Assembly (NCBI RefSeq): GCF_900129505.1
Contig: NZ_LT670818.1
Coordinates: 496,001-560,000 of the forward strand
Length of the DNA: 64,000 nucleotides
Source of the DNA: Bradyrhizobium erythrophlei
GTDB taxonomy: Bacteria > Pseudomonadota > Alphaproteobacteria > Rhizobiales > Xanthobacteraceae
Direction: 5' to 3'
Of this stretch, positions 1-9,124 are shown piece by piece. The notes below the pieces were generated by a model. That model saw nothing but the letters and a program-made list of their open reading frames with translations. It did not search any database and was not told where the DNA came from. Numbering within the stretch: the first letter of the stretch is position 1; each line of letters begins with the position of its first letter. Made by a program: the position numbers and the translations under genes.

Positions 1-82
1 CGACCGCCGCAGCGGCCGCCTTTTCCCATGAATCCTTGCTGGTACCGATCAGCTCAATGACCTTGTAGACACTCTCAGTCAT
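1..82 (-). CDS. Dodecin (partial, runs off left edge)
   Basis: Only the first 27 codons lie in the window. The start MTESVYKVIELIGTS followed by SWEKAAAAAV matches the N-terminus of dodecins, cytoplasmic proteins of about 70 residues that form dodecamers and buffer flavins. A strong ribosome site (GGAGG, then ACGAT) stands directly before the ATG. The gene heads a run of small minus-strand genes that looks stress-related. The family call rests on this N-terminus alone, because the rest is missing. Confidence 0.85.
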   Translation of the reverse strand, partial: MTESVYKVIELIGTSKDSWEKAAAAAV

Positions 83-183
83 ATCGTCCTCCGTTCGGTA
101 TGCGGCAGGACGCAGGTGCTCCCGCCGCCGACAAGCCTAACATCGCGATATCCGCCGTAAAAGCCACAAGTCATCCAAAGCAG

Positions 184-216
184 AGCGCGCCCGGCAAAAC
201 CGGACGCGCTTTTTTT
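184..216. terminator. Hairpin with T-tract after the PRC-barrel gene
   Basis: AGCGCG and CGCGCT form the outer stem and CCGG/CCGG the inner stem, followed by seven T on the plus strand. It lies 18 bases beyond the stop of the minus-strand PRC-barrel gene. The T-tract favours plus-strand termination, so for the minus gene it may act only as a transcript-end hairpin. Confidence 0.5.
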
Positions 217-234
217 GAGGACCTGCACGCTATC

Positions 235-780
235 TTACGTCGAATATTTGAACTCAGGCATCGCCTTCAGCTCGTCCTTGGTGGCGTTGAACACGGCATG
301 ATCCGGATACCAAGGATTGGGCTTCGATGCCGTCGCCGAACTCGGCCCCACGTTGGTGGTTGCGGAACCCGTGGTGGTCGACGGCGGCGGCCGGGTACCC
401 GGCGCATTCGGCTGGTTCGATGCACCGGTGTAGGCGATGGGCTCATTGACGAATTTGATCTTCTCGAAGGGAACGGCGACCAGGTGCGAGCCGACGCCGA
501 GGAAGCCACCGACGCCGATGACGACCGCCTTGATGCTACCGTTCTTGTCGGTCAGGAGATCGTTGATCGAGCCGATGCTCTCATTGTTGTCGTTGTAGAC
601 GCTGAGGCCGACGACCTTCGACGCGCGCCAGTCACCCTGATACGATTCATTGGTCGTCGAGCTCGACGTCGCAGCCGGCGCCATGCGGTCGGTGGTTGTG
701 GTGGTCGGCGATTGCGCAACTGCAACGGTCGCAAGCAACGCGGACCCGGCCAGACCGGCCGTTATATATCTTCCTAACAT
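235..780 (-). CDS. Exported PRC-barrel domain protein
   Basis: The product has 181 residues. A signal peptide (MLGRYITAGLAGSALLATVA, cleavage near AQS) precedes a Thr/Ser-rich linker and a PRC-barrel domain at about residues 50-115, recognisable from SKVVGLSVYN, ESIGSINDLL and GGFLGVGSHLVAVP. A Pro/Thr-rich tail follows. PRC-barrels are small beta-barrels often found in stress or RNA/photosystem assembly proteins; this one should be periplasmic. I chose the ATG at 780 because a GGGAGAA ribosome site precedes it and the signal peptide begins there; longer upstream starts have neither. The next gene upstream is a second PRC-barrel protein. Confidence 0.85.
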   Translation of the reverse strand: MLGRYITAGLAGSALLATVAVAQSPTTTTTDRMAPAATSSSTTNESYQGDWRASKVVGLSVYNDNNESIGSINDLLTDKNGSIKAVVIGVGGFLGVGSHLVAVPFEKIKFVNEPIAYTGASNQPNAPGTRPPPSTTTGSATTNVGPSSATASKPNPWYPDHAVFNATKDELKAMPEFKYST

Positions 781-958
781 GCGGTTTCTCCCTGATCTGA
801 ATTGATAAGGAGAAAACCCGCCACTGCGCCGGCCGTTCCAACTGCCGCACATATTTTCAGCAGTTATGGCGTGCACGATCAGCGCGTTTGACGCAACGCC
901 GCCGCGTGCGCGCGTCCACTTCCGCTATTTTTCACGTTGCCCGATTTGCAAGGCGCGA

Positions 959-1336
959 TCAGAACCCGCCCCAATAGGGCGGGATGCCGTAGTAACGATG
1001 CAGTTCGGCTTCCTGCGAGCGATCGCCCCAGTCGAAATCCTTGTCGGCGCGGAACGACGGCGCGCGCCGCAATTCCTCCTCCTCGATGTCGAGTTCGTAG
1101 GCTTCGAATTTCGGATTGTATTTCAGGCGCGCCCAGGGCAGCGGCAGCAAATTGGTTCCCATGCCGAGGAACCCGCCGAAACTGAGAATGGCATAGGACA
1201 CCTGGCCAGTGATCTTGTCGATCATCAGCCGTTCGATATGGCCGAGCCGTTCCCCGCTTGGCTTTCGCACGGCGGTGCCTTCGACGCGATCGCTGGCAAT
1301 CAGCGGATGTGGTCTTTCGAGGACATCAGTCATCAT
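959..1336 (-). CDS. Cytoplasmic PRC-barrel domain protein
   Basis: The product has 125 residues and no signal peptide. The PRC-barrel covers about residues 15-75 (EGTAVRKPSGERLGHIERL, GGFLGMGTNLLPLPW) and is followed by an acidic stretch (ELDIEEEEL) and an aromatic tail ending PPYWGGF. The start is one of two adjacent ATGs after AGGAGGGTG; the second, at 1333, has slightly better spacing. It is a diverged paralogue of the exported PRC protein just downstream, sharing the GGFLGxGxxL core. The role is unknown, though such pairs are often stress-induced. Confidence 0.85.
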   Translation of the reverse strand: MMTDVLERPHPLIASDRVEGTAVRKPSGERLGHIERLMIDKITGQVSYAILSFGGFLGMGTNLLPLPWARLKYNPKFEAYELDIEEEELRRAPSFRADKDFDWGDRSQEAELHRYYGIPPYWGGF

Positions 1337-1406
1337 CACCCTCCTTGGGCCGATGAAGCCGAACCAACGTGCCGCCGTCGCAGGAGTTCCCTTCAGAAAA
1401 CAGGCT

Positions 1407-1604
1407 TCAGGCCGCGAGCGGCTCCGACGACTCCAACACGTCGAAGAACGCCACCGCCTCGAAACGGTAGTCGCAAGCCCGGCAGCGCCAGAGATAGGAG
1501 ATGCGTTTCGGGCCCTGCTCGATCCATTCCGGGGCAGCGATCGGCTTGCCGCATTGAGCACAGGGATTTCCTCGGGGCAGATACCCAACATCGATTCTTG
1601 CCAT
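1407..1604 (-). CDS. Small zinc-ribbon protein
   Basis: The product has 65 residues. Two Cys pairs, CAQC near residue 15 and CRAC near residue 42, form a probable four-Cys zinc ribbon; between them lies EWIEQGPKRISYLWR. A GGGAGAA ribosome site precedes the ATG. It lies upstream of the PRC-barrel gene on the same strand, with a gap of about 70 bases. I do not recognise a named family. A structural zinc-binding or nucleic-acid role is only a guess. Confidence 0.7.
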   Translation of the reverse strand: MARIDVGYLPRGNPCAQCGKPIAAPEWIEQGPKRISYLWRCRACDYRFEAVAFFDVLESSEPLAA

Positions 1605-1740
1605 GGCGCGTTCTCCCTATTTTTTTGGTTGGGGGCGAATGGGACAGGATTGCTGCCGGATACCTCCCCTCCGCCGCGCACTCGTTCTGCGAGCGCATTT
1701 TGGCTTTTGAGCGGCGAAGGGCCGTCGTTGCGGGAAACGC

Positions 1741-1850
1741 GTCATAGCGAGCGCCAGCGAAGCAATCCATCTTTGCAAAGCAAGCGTGGATTGCTTCGTC
1801 GCTTACGCTCCCTTGCGCAAGCGCTTCGCGTTTGTCGCAGGTAATGACGG
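1741..1850. repeat. Palindromic intergenic repeat, type C
   Basis: The unit begins GTCATAGCGAGCG, carries GAAGCAATCCA and its complement TGGATTGCTTCG around a short centre, and ends GTAATGAC. Related copies lie at 10711-10858 and 53731-53815. It folds as a long imperfect hairpin. The candidate gene at 1742-2104 reads into it. Confidence 0.75.
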
Positions 1851-2104
1851 CGGAGAGAACTACTTCGCGCTCTTTGCCAGCCGTCGATGTGGTCGAGCAG
1901 TTTGGTCGCGGCACTTTGCGTGCGCATCAGCGTGGCTTCGATCCTGTATTGCTCCAGCAGGCGGAACAAATTGTCCGGCTCCACCAGGCCGGAGGCCGCG
2001 TTGTGGTCGACGAAGAACTTCTCGCCATGGCGTTCGGTGCGGCCGTCGAACAGCCTGCGCATCGGGCTGGTCTGCTCGGCCGCATGGTTAACGAACAGGG
2101 TCAT
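1742..2104 (-). CDS. Possible hypothetical protein with repeat-derived C-terminus
   Basis: This is a 120-codon frame. Residues 1-75 look protein-like (MTLFVNHAAEQTSP, then FDGRTERHGEKFFVDHNAAS and LFRLLEQYRIEATLMRTQSA), with balanced composition. Residues after about 80 are Arg/Ser-rich and are simply a translation of the type C repeat. No convincing ribosome site precedes the ATG. It may be a genuine small gene whose 3' end was replaced by repeat insertion, or not a gene at all. The rest of 1605-2307 shows nothing else that I can support. Confidence 0.3.
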   Translation of the reverse strand: MTLFVNHAAEQTSPMRRLFDGRTERHGEKFFVDHNAASGLVEPDNLFRLLEQYRIEATLMRTQSAATKLLDHIDGWQRARSSSLRRHYLRQTRSACARERKRRSNPRLLCKDGLLRWRSL

Positions 2105-2307
2105 CGGCGTTTCAACGATTTGGCAAGGAATCGAACTGGCGCGATCGAGCCGCGCCGGGGCACAATTCCTGGAAAGCCGGGGCCGCAAATGAGGCCGAAA
2201 GCGCGGGAAAGCCGGATTTTGGCCATATCCTCGCCCGGCGAATGCAACAATCGGGTGGCCAAAGCATTCAATGGCCGGTTCCAACCGGCGTCGCAAAGGC
2301 ATACCCG

Positions 2308-2859
2308 ATGAAGCGTCCCTTATTCCTTGCATGTCTGGCGGCCCTCGCCGCGCTGCAATTCCCGCACGCCGCTTCGGCCCAGCGCGCCGACTACGAGGCA
2401 CTGGTCGCAAGCCACGCCAGCGCCAATGGCCTGCCGGCAGAGCTGGTGCATCGGGTGATCGTGCGCGAGAGCCGCTATCAGCCGAGACTGGTCGGCCGCG
2501 GCGGCACCATCGGCCTGATGCAGATCAAGCTCGCGACCGCGCGCGGCCTCGGCTATGGCGGCGACGCCGAAGGGCTGCGCGACCCCAACACCAATCTCAC
2601 CTATGGCGTGAAATATCTCGCCGGCGCCTATCGCGCCGCCAATGGCGACCACGCGCGCGCGATGCACTATTACGCCGCCGGCTATTACCTGGCCGCAAAA
2701 CGCCAACGGCTCGAACGCGTATCGTACGAGGGGTTCGAGAATTCCGGAAATCCGATGCCGGGGCTGGCCGGCGCAAGTCCCGCGGACGCCCGCGCAGAGG
2801 CTTCCGCTGCGCACCATCGCCATCACAGATCCAGGGCGGTTCCCGGCGAGATACGTTGA
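2308..2859 (+). CDS. Exported lytic transglycosylase (SLT domain)
   Basis: The product has 183 residues. A signal peptide (MKRPLFLACLAALAALQ, cleavage near ASA) precedes a compact SLT goose-lysozyme-like domain. The catalytic Glu is E54 in VRESRYQP, followed by GLMQIKLATA, the NLTYGVKYL helix and an AMHYYAAGY segment, all in canonical order. A His/Arg-rich tail ends the protein. It would cleave peptidoglycan glycan strands in the periplasm. The ATG at 2308 is the one that starts the signal peptide. Its TGA stop lies inside the probable -35 element of the thiamin operon. Confidence 0.88.
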   Translation: MKRPLFLACLAALAALQFPHAASAQRADYEALVASHASANGLPAELVHRVIVRESRYQPRLVGRGGTIGLMQIKLATARGLGYGGDAEGLRDPNTNLTYGVKYLAGAYRAANGDHARAMHYYAAGYYLAAKRQRLERVSYEGFENSGNPMPGLAGASPADARAEASAAHHRHHRSRAVPGEIR

Positions 2860-2883
2860 CACCCCTGCGCATCGGCCTACATT
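2856..2883 (+). promoter_or_regulatory. Probable sigma-70 promoter of the thi operon
   Basis: TTGACA at 2856-2861 and TACATT at 2878-2883 are separated by 16 bases. A start a few bases downstream would coincide with the 5' end of the TPP riboswitch. The -35 box contains the stop codon of the transglycosylase gene. Confidence 0.6.
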
Positions 2884-2890
2884 AGCCGTG

Positions 2891-3006
2891 TTCCGAGGGG
2901 AGCTCCGACGAGGAGCTGAGATACCGCAAGCTTGAGACCTCGCATTGAGGCCTAAAGACCGCGGTGACCCTTTGAACCTGATCCGGGTCATGCCGGCGAA
3001 GGGACA
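2891..3006 (+). promoter_or_regulatory. TPP riboswitch (THI element)
   Basis: The conserved THI-box parts are present in order: GAGGGGAGCTC at the 5' end, GAGCTGAGATACCGC, and then GACCCTTTGAACCTGATCCG with GTCATGCCGGCGAAGGGAC. These are the pyrimidine- and pyrophosphate-sensing arms of the TPP aptamer. The element ends three bases before the thiO ATG, and the purine-rich 3' end (GAAGGGACAGGG) is also the thiO ribosome site. Control is therefore likely translational: TPP binding closes the P1 stem and hides the ribosome site. Confidence 0.96.
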
Positions 3007-3009
3007 GGG

Positions 3010-4026
3010 ATGTACCAGAGTTCAAAAGCCCCGAAGGGGGATTCGCACGTATCCATCATCGGCGCAGGCATTGCCGGCGCCTGGCAGGCGCTGCTGTTCG
3101 CGCAGGCCGGCTACCCCGTTACGCTGCACGAGCGCAGCGACGAGGCGATGATGCTTTCCACCAGCCACTGGGCCGGCGGCATGCTGGCGCCGTATTGCGA
3201 GAGCGAGGTCGCCGAGCCGGTCATCAGCCGGCTTGGCTTGCACGCGCTCGATTTGTGGCGCCGCGAACTGCCGGATACCCCGTTCAACGGCTCGCTGGTG
3301 GTGGCGCATAGCCGCGACCGCAACGATTTCGAACGCTTTGCGCGGCGCACGTCAGACTACCAGCGCCTGGATGCCGAAGGCCTGGCTGAACTCGAGCCCT
3401 CGCTCGAAGACCGTTTCCGCGAGGGCCTGTTCTTCGCCGCCGAAGGTCATGTCGAGCCACGACGGGTACTGCCGAAGCTGCACGAACGCATCATCGCCGC
3501 CGGCGGCACCATCAAGTTCAACAGCGACGTGTGCTCCGAGGATCTCGACGGCATCGTGATCGACTGCCGCGGCCTTGCCGCGCGCGACATCCAGCCCGAG
3601 CTGCGCGGCGTCAAGGGCGAGATGATCCTGATCGAAACCTCTGAGGTCAAGCTGGCGCGTCCGGTGCGGCTGATCCATCCGCGCTGGCCGCTTTACGTGA
3701 TCCCGCGCGAGGACAATCTGTTCATGCTCGGCGCCACCTCGATCGAGGCCGAGGATTGGGGCGTCAGCGTCCGCTCGGCGCTGGAGCTGCTGGGCGCGGC
3801 CTATGCGGTGCATCCCGCCTTCGCCGAGGCGCGTATCGTCGAATTCGGCTCGGGCTTGCGGCCGGCGTTTCCCGACAATCTGCCGCGCATACGCATCGAG
3901 AAGAACAACATCGCGGTGAACGGCCTCTATCGCCACGGCTTCCTGATCGCGCCGGCGCTGGCGGAACTGACGCTCGGCTATGTCGAGCGCGGCCGGATCG
4001 ACAACGAGGTGATGCAATGCGTGTGA
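3010..4026 (+). CDS. thiO: ThiO, FAD-dependent glycine oxidase
   Basis: The product has 338 residues, normal for the family. It oxidises glycine to iminoglycine (dehydroglycine) for thiazole synthesis with ThiG and ThiS. The Rossmann FAD motif IIGAGIAGAWQ is at about residues 16-26, followed by VTLHERSDEAMM and the ACTSHWAGGMLAPY-type segment (here LSTSHWAGGMLAPY). The C-terminus has the DAO-family FGSGLRPAFPDNLP and GLYRHGFLIAPAL motifs. It is the first gene of the operon, directly after the TPP riboswitch, and overlaps thiS by 10 bases, so the two are probably translationally coupled. Confidence 0.96.
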   Translation: MYQSSKAPKGDSHVSIIGAGIAGAWQALLFAQAGYPVTLHERSDEAMMLSTSHWAGGMLAPYCESEVAEPVISRLGLHALDLWRRELPDTPFNGSLVVAHSRDRNDFERFARRTSDYQRLDAEGLAELEPSLEDRFREGLFFAAEGHVEPRRVLPKLHERIIAAGGTIKFNSDVCSEDLDGIVIDCRGLAARDIQPELRGVKGEMILIETSEVKLARPVRLIHPRWPLYVIPREDNLFMLGATSIEAEDWGVSVRSALELLGAAYAVHPAFAEARIVEFGSGLRPAFPDNLPRIRIEKNNIAVNGLYRHGFLIAPALAELTLGYVERGRIDNEVMQCV

Positions 4027-4214
4027 CCGTCAACGGCGAGCCGCGCGAGATCTCGTCGGCCAGCGTCGACGCGCTGCTGGCCGAGCTCGACTATGAGGGC
4101 AGCCATTTCGCGATCGCCGTGAATTACGACGTGCTGCCGAAGAGCCGCTGGGCCGAGACGCAACTGAAGACCGGCGACGAGATCGAAATCATCACGCCGC
4201 GGCAGGGAGGGTGA
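4017..4214 (+). CDS. thiS: ThiS, sulfur carrier protein
   Basis: The product has 65 residues with a ubiquitin-like beta-grasp sequence (MRVTVNGEPREI, FAIAVNYDVLPKS, GDEIEIITPRQGG). The C-terminal Gly-Gly is the site that becomes the thiocarboxylate donating sulfur to the ThiG reaction. The ATG lies inside the last codons of thiO. A repeat-filled gap of about 300 bases separates it from thiG, which is unusual because these two genes are normally adjacent. Confidence 0.96.
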   Translation: MRVTVNGEPREISSASVDALLAELDYEGSHFAIAVNYDVLPKSRWAETQLKTGDEIEIITPRQGG

Positions 4215-4243
4215 GATGAGCGTTCGCGCAAACTCTCTCCCCA

Positions 4244-4363
4244 CGTCGTCCCGGCGAAAGCCGGGACCCATAACCGCCGGCCGTCGTGGTTGCGAAAGGT
4301 CTCTGCCCAAGTGCCCAACCGAAAGGGCACGGCGTATGGGTCCCGGCTTTCGCCGGGACGACG
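4244..4363. repeat. Palindromic repeat inside the thi operon, type B, copy 1
   Basis: Arms 4244-4272 and 4335-4363 are a perfect 29-base inverted repeat beginning CGTCGTCCCGGCGAAAGCCG. Each arm is itself palindromic (CCCGGC-GAAA-GCCGGG), so the RNA can fold either as two small hairpins or as one long one. It lies in the thiS-thiG spacer. Confidence 0.9.
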
Positions 4364-4397
4364 GGTTGAGGCGTGGTCGCTCGGATCACACTCCACT

Positions 4398-4497
4398 GTC
4401 ATCGCCCGGCTTGACCGGGCGACCCAGTACGCCGCGGCGTCTCGACTCTATCGCACGGCCTCTGGAATACTGGATCCCCGCTTTCGCGGGGACGACA
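4398..4497. repeat. Palindromic repeat inside the thi operon, type B, copy 2
   Basis: The left part (GTCATCGCCCGGCTTGACCG, then GGCGACCCAGTA) faces an imperfectly complementary right part (TACTGGATCCCCGC, TTTCGCGGGGACGAC). With copy 1 it fills nearly all of the gap between thiS and thiG. Confidence 0.85.
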
Positions 4498-4522
4498 ACC
4501 GTGTGTGCGGAAACATAACGCC

Positions 4523-5305
4523 ATGCCAAAATTCTACGATCGCGAATTTTCCTCCCGCCTCTTGATCGGCAGCGCGCTGTATCCGTCGCCGGCGATCATG
4601 CAGAACGCGATTCGAGCGTCCGGCGCCGATATCGTCACGGTGTCGCTGCGGCGCGAAGCCGCCGGCGGCAAGACCGGGGACGCGTTCTGGTCGCTGATCC
4701 GCGAGCTCGACGTCACGGTGCTGCCGAACACCGCCGGCTGCCGCACCGTGCGCGAGGCGGTGACGACGGCAAAACTGGCGCGCGAATTGTTCGCCACCTC
4801 CTGGATCAAGCTCGAGGTGATCGCCGACAACGACACGCTGCAGCCCGATGCGGTCGGCCTGGTCGAGGCCGCCGCGATCCTGATCAAGGACGGTTTTGAG
4901 GTATTTCCCTATTGCACCGAAGATCTCAGTGTCGCGATGCGGCTGGTCGATGCCGGCTGCAAGGTGGTGATGCCGTGGGCGGCGCCGATCGGCAGCGCCA
5001 GGGGCATCACCAACCGCGACGCGCTGAAGCTTTTGCGCGATCGCCTGCCCGACATTACGCTGGTGGTCGACGCCGGATTGGGCGCGCCGAGCCATGCCGC
5101 CGACGCCATGGAGCTTGGCTATGACGCCGTGCTGCTCAACACCGCCATTGCAAAAGCCGCCGATCCCGTCGCGATGGCCAAGGCGTTTCGCATGGGCGTC
5201 GAGGCCGGCCGCACGGCTTTCGAAGCGGGCCTGATGGACGCCCGCGATTTCGCCTCCCCTTCAACCCCTGTCGTCGGGACACCGTTCTGGCATGCCGTAT
5301 CCTGA
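4523..5305 (+). CDS. thiG: ThiG, thiazole synthase
   Basis: The product has 260 residues, the usual length. ThiG forms the thiazole phosphate from DXP, dehydroglycine and ThiS thiocarboxylate. Landmarks are [14 protein letters not shown] near the start, [19 protein letters not shown] with the Schiff-base Lys that binds [26 protein letters not shown] and [18 protein letters not shown] chose the ATG at 4523 (MPKFYDREF); the ribosome site is weak, and an in-frame GTG lies 18 bases upstream. It overlaps thiE by 14 bases. Confidence 0.96.
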   Translation: MPKFYDREFSSRLLIGSALYPSPAIMQNAIRASGADIVTVSLRREAAGGKTGDAFWSLIRELDVTVLPNTAGCRTVREAVTTAKLARELFATSWIKLEVIADNDTLQPDAVGLVEAAAILIKDGFEVFPYCTEDLSVAMRLVDAGCKVVMPWAAPIGSARGITNRDALKLLRDRLPDITLVVDAGLGAPSHAADAMELGYDAVLLNTAIAKAADPVAMAKAFRMGVEAGRTAFEAGLMDARDFASPSTPVVGTPFWHAVS

Positions 5306-5909
5306 TCGATTCTATCCCGTGGTCGACAGCGTCGCCTGGGTCGCGCGGCTGGCGCTGCTCGGCGTCGGCACGATCCAGTTGCGCGCCAAGGGCCTCAACG
5401 ATGCCGACGCGCTGCAGACCGTTACCGACGCGCTGGAGATGACAAGAGGCACGGCGGCAAAGCTCGTGGTCAACGACTATTGGCGCGCCGCGATCGTTGC
5501 GCGCGCAAAACATCTGCATCTCGGCCAAGAAGATTTAGCTGACCTTGCCGACGCCGACCTCAAGGCGATCCGCGCCGCAGGTCTGACGCTTGGGCTTTCC
5601 ACCCATGACGACGCAGAGCTGGAGACCGCGCTACAGGCAAAACCCGACTACATCGCGCTGGGGCCGATCTTTCCGACCACGCTGAAATCGATGCGGTTCG
5701 CGCCGCAGGGCATTCCGAAAATCACCGAGTGGAAGAAGCGCATCGGCACCATCCCGCTGGTCGCGATCGGCGGCATCAAGCTCGAACATGCGCCGGAGAT
5801 TTACGCCGCCGGCGCCGATTCCATCGCGGTGGTCAGCGACATCACCCAACATCCCGAGCCCGACGCCCGCGTGCGCGCCTGGCTCGGCCTGCACGCGGAG
5901 ACCGCGTGA
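5292..5909 (+). CDS. thiE: ThiE, thiamine-phosphate synthase
   Basis: The product has 205 residues and a TIM-barrel. It joins the pyrimidine diphosphate and thiazole phosphate into thiamin phosphate. Recognisable parts are [58 protein letters not shown] and [11 protein letters not shown]. The substrate-binding segments are a diverged form of the standard QLREK/VNDR pattern, and it is shorter at the N-terminus than the E. coli protein. The start overlaps the end of thiG, which supports translational coupling. Confidence 0.93.
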   Translation: MPYPDRFYPVVDSVAWVARLALLGVGTIQLRAKGLNDADALQTVTDALEMTRGTAAKLVVNDYWRAAIVARAKHLHLGQEDLADLADADLKAIRAAGLTLGLSTHDDAELETALQAKPDYIALGPIFPTTLKSMRFAPQGIPKITEWKKRIGTIPLVAIGGIKLEHAPEIYAAGADSIAVVSDITQHPEPDARVRAWLGLHAETA

Positions 5910-5932
5910 TGATGAGAGAGACGATCCACCAG

Positions 5933-6031
5933 CGTCATTCCGGGGCGATGCGAAGCATCGAACCCGGAATCTCGCGCCGCAATGTCGAGATTCCGGATCG
6001 GTCCGCGTTCCGCGGCCCGTCCGGAATGACA
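5933..6031. repeat. Palindromic repeat type A, copy 1 (thiE-thiC gap)
   Basis: The unit runs from GTCATTCCGGGGCG to CCGTCCGGAATGAC, with inner arms AACCCGGAATCTCG and CGAGATTCCGGATC. The same family occurs at 33439-33537, 33988-34105 and 61096-61203. It fills the spacer before thiC. Confidence 0.9.
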
Positions 6032-6050
6032 ACAAGATAAAGGAGGATAG

Positions 6051-7952
<1,902 letters not shown>

Positions 7953-8008
7953 ACGCCTTCTCTTTGTCGTGCCCGGGCTTGACCCGGGCATCCATCGGAA
8001 AGCGAAGG

Positions 8009-8031
8009 GCCGGGCGAAAGCCCGGCTTTTT
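8009..8031 (+). terminator. Rho-independent terminator of the thi operon
   Basis: GCCGGGC, a GAAA loop and GCCCGGC form a 7-bp stem followed by five T. It lies 57 bases after the thiC stop. Confidence 0.85.
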
Positions 8032-8235
8032 GCACTTCTGAGGGTTGCTATTCTACTACCGCGCAATCTAAACTCGAGGGTACGGAAGCGGGCGGAAAAT
8101 TCTTAGAGCGCGTTCATTTGGAGCTTAAGTTTAGCCTTGGAAATTTATCAACGGCCACGTCGGAGGTTTCTTCTCAACTCACACGGATTTGCACTTACCA
8201 ACGAATTGCGCGGCTGGACCCAACTGCGTCAGCTC

Positions 8236-8316
8236 GTAGGGCGGGTTAGCGAAGCGTAACCCGCCGCTCCGCGACCGAAACAAAGTGGCGGATTACGCTC
8301 CGCTAATCCGCCCTAC
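8236..8316. repeat. Palindromic repeat type D, copy 1
   Basis: GTAGGGCGGGTTAGCGAAGC faces its complement GCTCCGCTAATCCGCCCTAC. Copies or relatives lie at 9031-9114 and 11342-11442. The last bases read on the minus strand (GTAGGG) supply the TAG stop of the DUF6429 gene. The rest of 8032-8235 shows nothing. Confidence 0.85.
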
Positions 8317-8537
8317 TTCCTGAACATCGTCTCGAACAATTCCTTCGCCCGTTCCAGCCCCTCTGGCGTGAAGACCACCGATTTCACTTTGCCGACGGGA
8401 TCGTCGATCATGCCCTTGTCGTGCAGACGGCCGAGCACGCCCCAGTCAAAGCCTTTCCAGGCCCTGTCGCCGTCATGCAGGGTCAGATAGAGCAGCGCCA
8501 GCGCTGCGTCGTCGATCTTGTCGGTATTGAGGGCCAT
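8313..8537 (-). CDS. DUF6429 family protein
   Basis: The product has 74 residues. Landmarks are DKIDDAALALLYLTLHD, RAWKGFDWGVLGRLHDKGMI, DPVGKVKSVVFTPEG and a C-terminal amphipathic helix (LERAKELFETMF). This is a small, apparently soluble family common in proteobacteria and of unknown function; the arrangement resembles a winged-helix-like fold. An AGAGG ribosome site precedes the ATG. The stop codon is provided by the palindromic repeat downstream. Confidence 0.85.
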   Translation of the reverse strand: MALNTDKIDDAALALLYLTLHDGDRAWKGFDWGVLGRLHDKGMIDDPVGKVKSVVFTPEGLERAKELFETMFRK

Positions 8538-8779
8538 CGCGAACCTCTTGCCGCCAGCCGGTCTACGCTATCCTATTCAGGATCGCGCCGGGTGCAACCG
8601 GTTCGAACGAGACCGAGAATGGCGGGTTTCGCTTTCCGCCTTCGCTCTTCGAGCTTCGGCGGACAAGACGCTCAACCCGTCCTGCGAACTATGGTGAACA
8701 GCTCTATCACCGCGCCTTCATATGAGCCGGGCGTCATCAGCATCTCGACAAATCACCCCTCCGCCATTATTCTTCTGTC

Positions 8780-9034
8780 ATGAACATCATCCGCCGGACA
8801 CTGGATATCGACGCTGACACCGATGCGCGTCTGCGCGCGATGGCTGACGAGCGCGGTCAGGATGTCGCGGCGGTGCTCGCGGAAGCGGTGGCGCTGCTCG
8901 ATTCCGTGGTCGATATCGCCGGACCCGATATCGGCGAGGACCGCCGGCGGCTCGACGCTTTCAAGCGAACCCGCGCCGCCGTGCCGCTGGATGAAGTGAA
9001 GAGCTGGGTGGCAAGCTGGGGTTCAGGTCGGTAG
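8780..9034 (+). CDS. Ribbon-helix-helix protein, orphan antitoxin-like
   Basis: The product has 84 residues. The N-terminus (IIRRTLDIDADTDARLRAMA, then DERGQDVAAVLAEAVALLD) has the RHH pattern of a DNA-binding strand followed by two helices. The C-terminus (RRLDAFKRTRAAVPLDEVKSW) resembles the toxin-binding tail of ParD/CopG-type antitoxins. No toxin gene follows: the reading frame ends in the TAG of a type D repeat and the next gene is on the other strand. The ribosome site is weak. Confidence 0.75.
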   Translation: MNIIRRTLDIDADTDARLRAMADERGQDVAAVLAEAVALLDSVVDIAGPDIGEDRRRLDAFKRTRAAVPLDEVKSWVASWGSGR

Positions 9035-9114
9035 GGTGGGTTAGCGGAGCGTAACCCACCAACTTTTGTTGCCACATCAACGGTGGGTTACGGCTTACGC
9101 CTAATCCACCCTAC
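9031..9114. repeat. Palindromic repeat type D, copy 2
   Basis: GTAGGGTGGGTTAGCGGAGC, then GTAACCCACC, faces GGTGGGTTACGGC, then CTAATCCACCCTAC. Its first bases contain the TAG stop of the RHH gene. It sits where a toxin gene would be expected. Confidence 0.88.
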
Positions 9115-9124
9115 GAACCGCGAG

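Noticed and set aside
866..1844. Long plus-strand frames across the PRC-barrel and zinc-ribbon genes
   Set aside because: Antisense to genes with signal peptides, motifs and ribosome sites; no domain seen.
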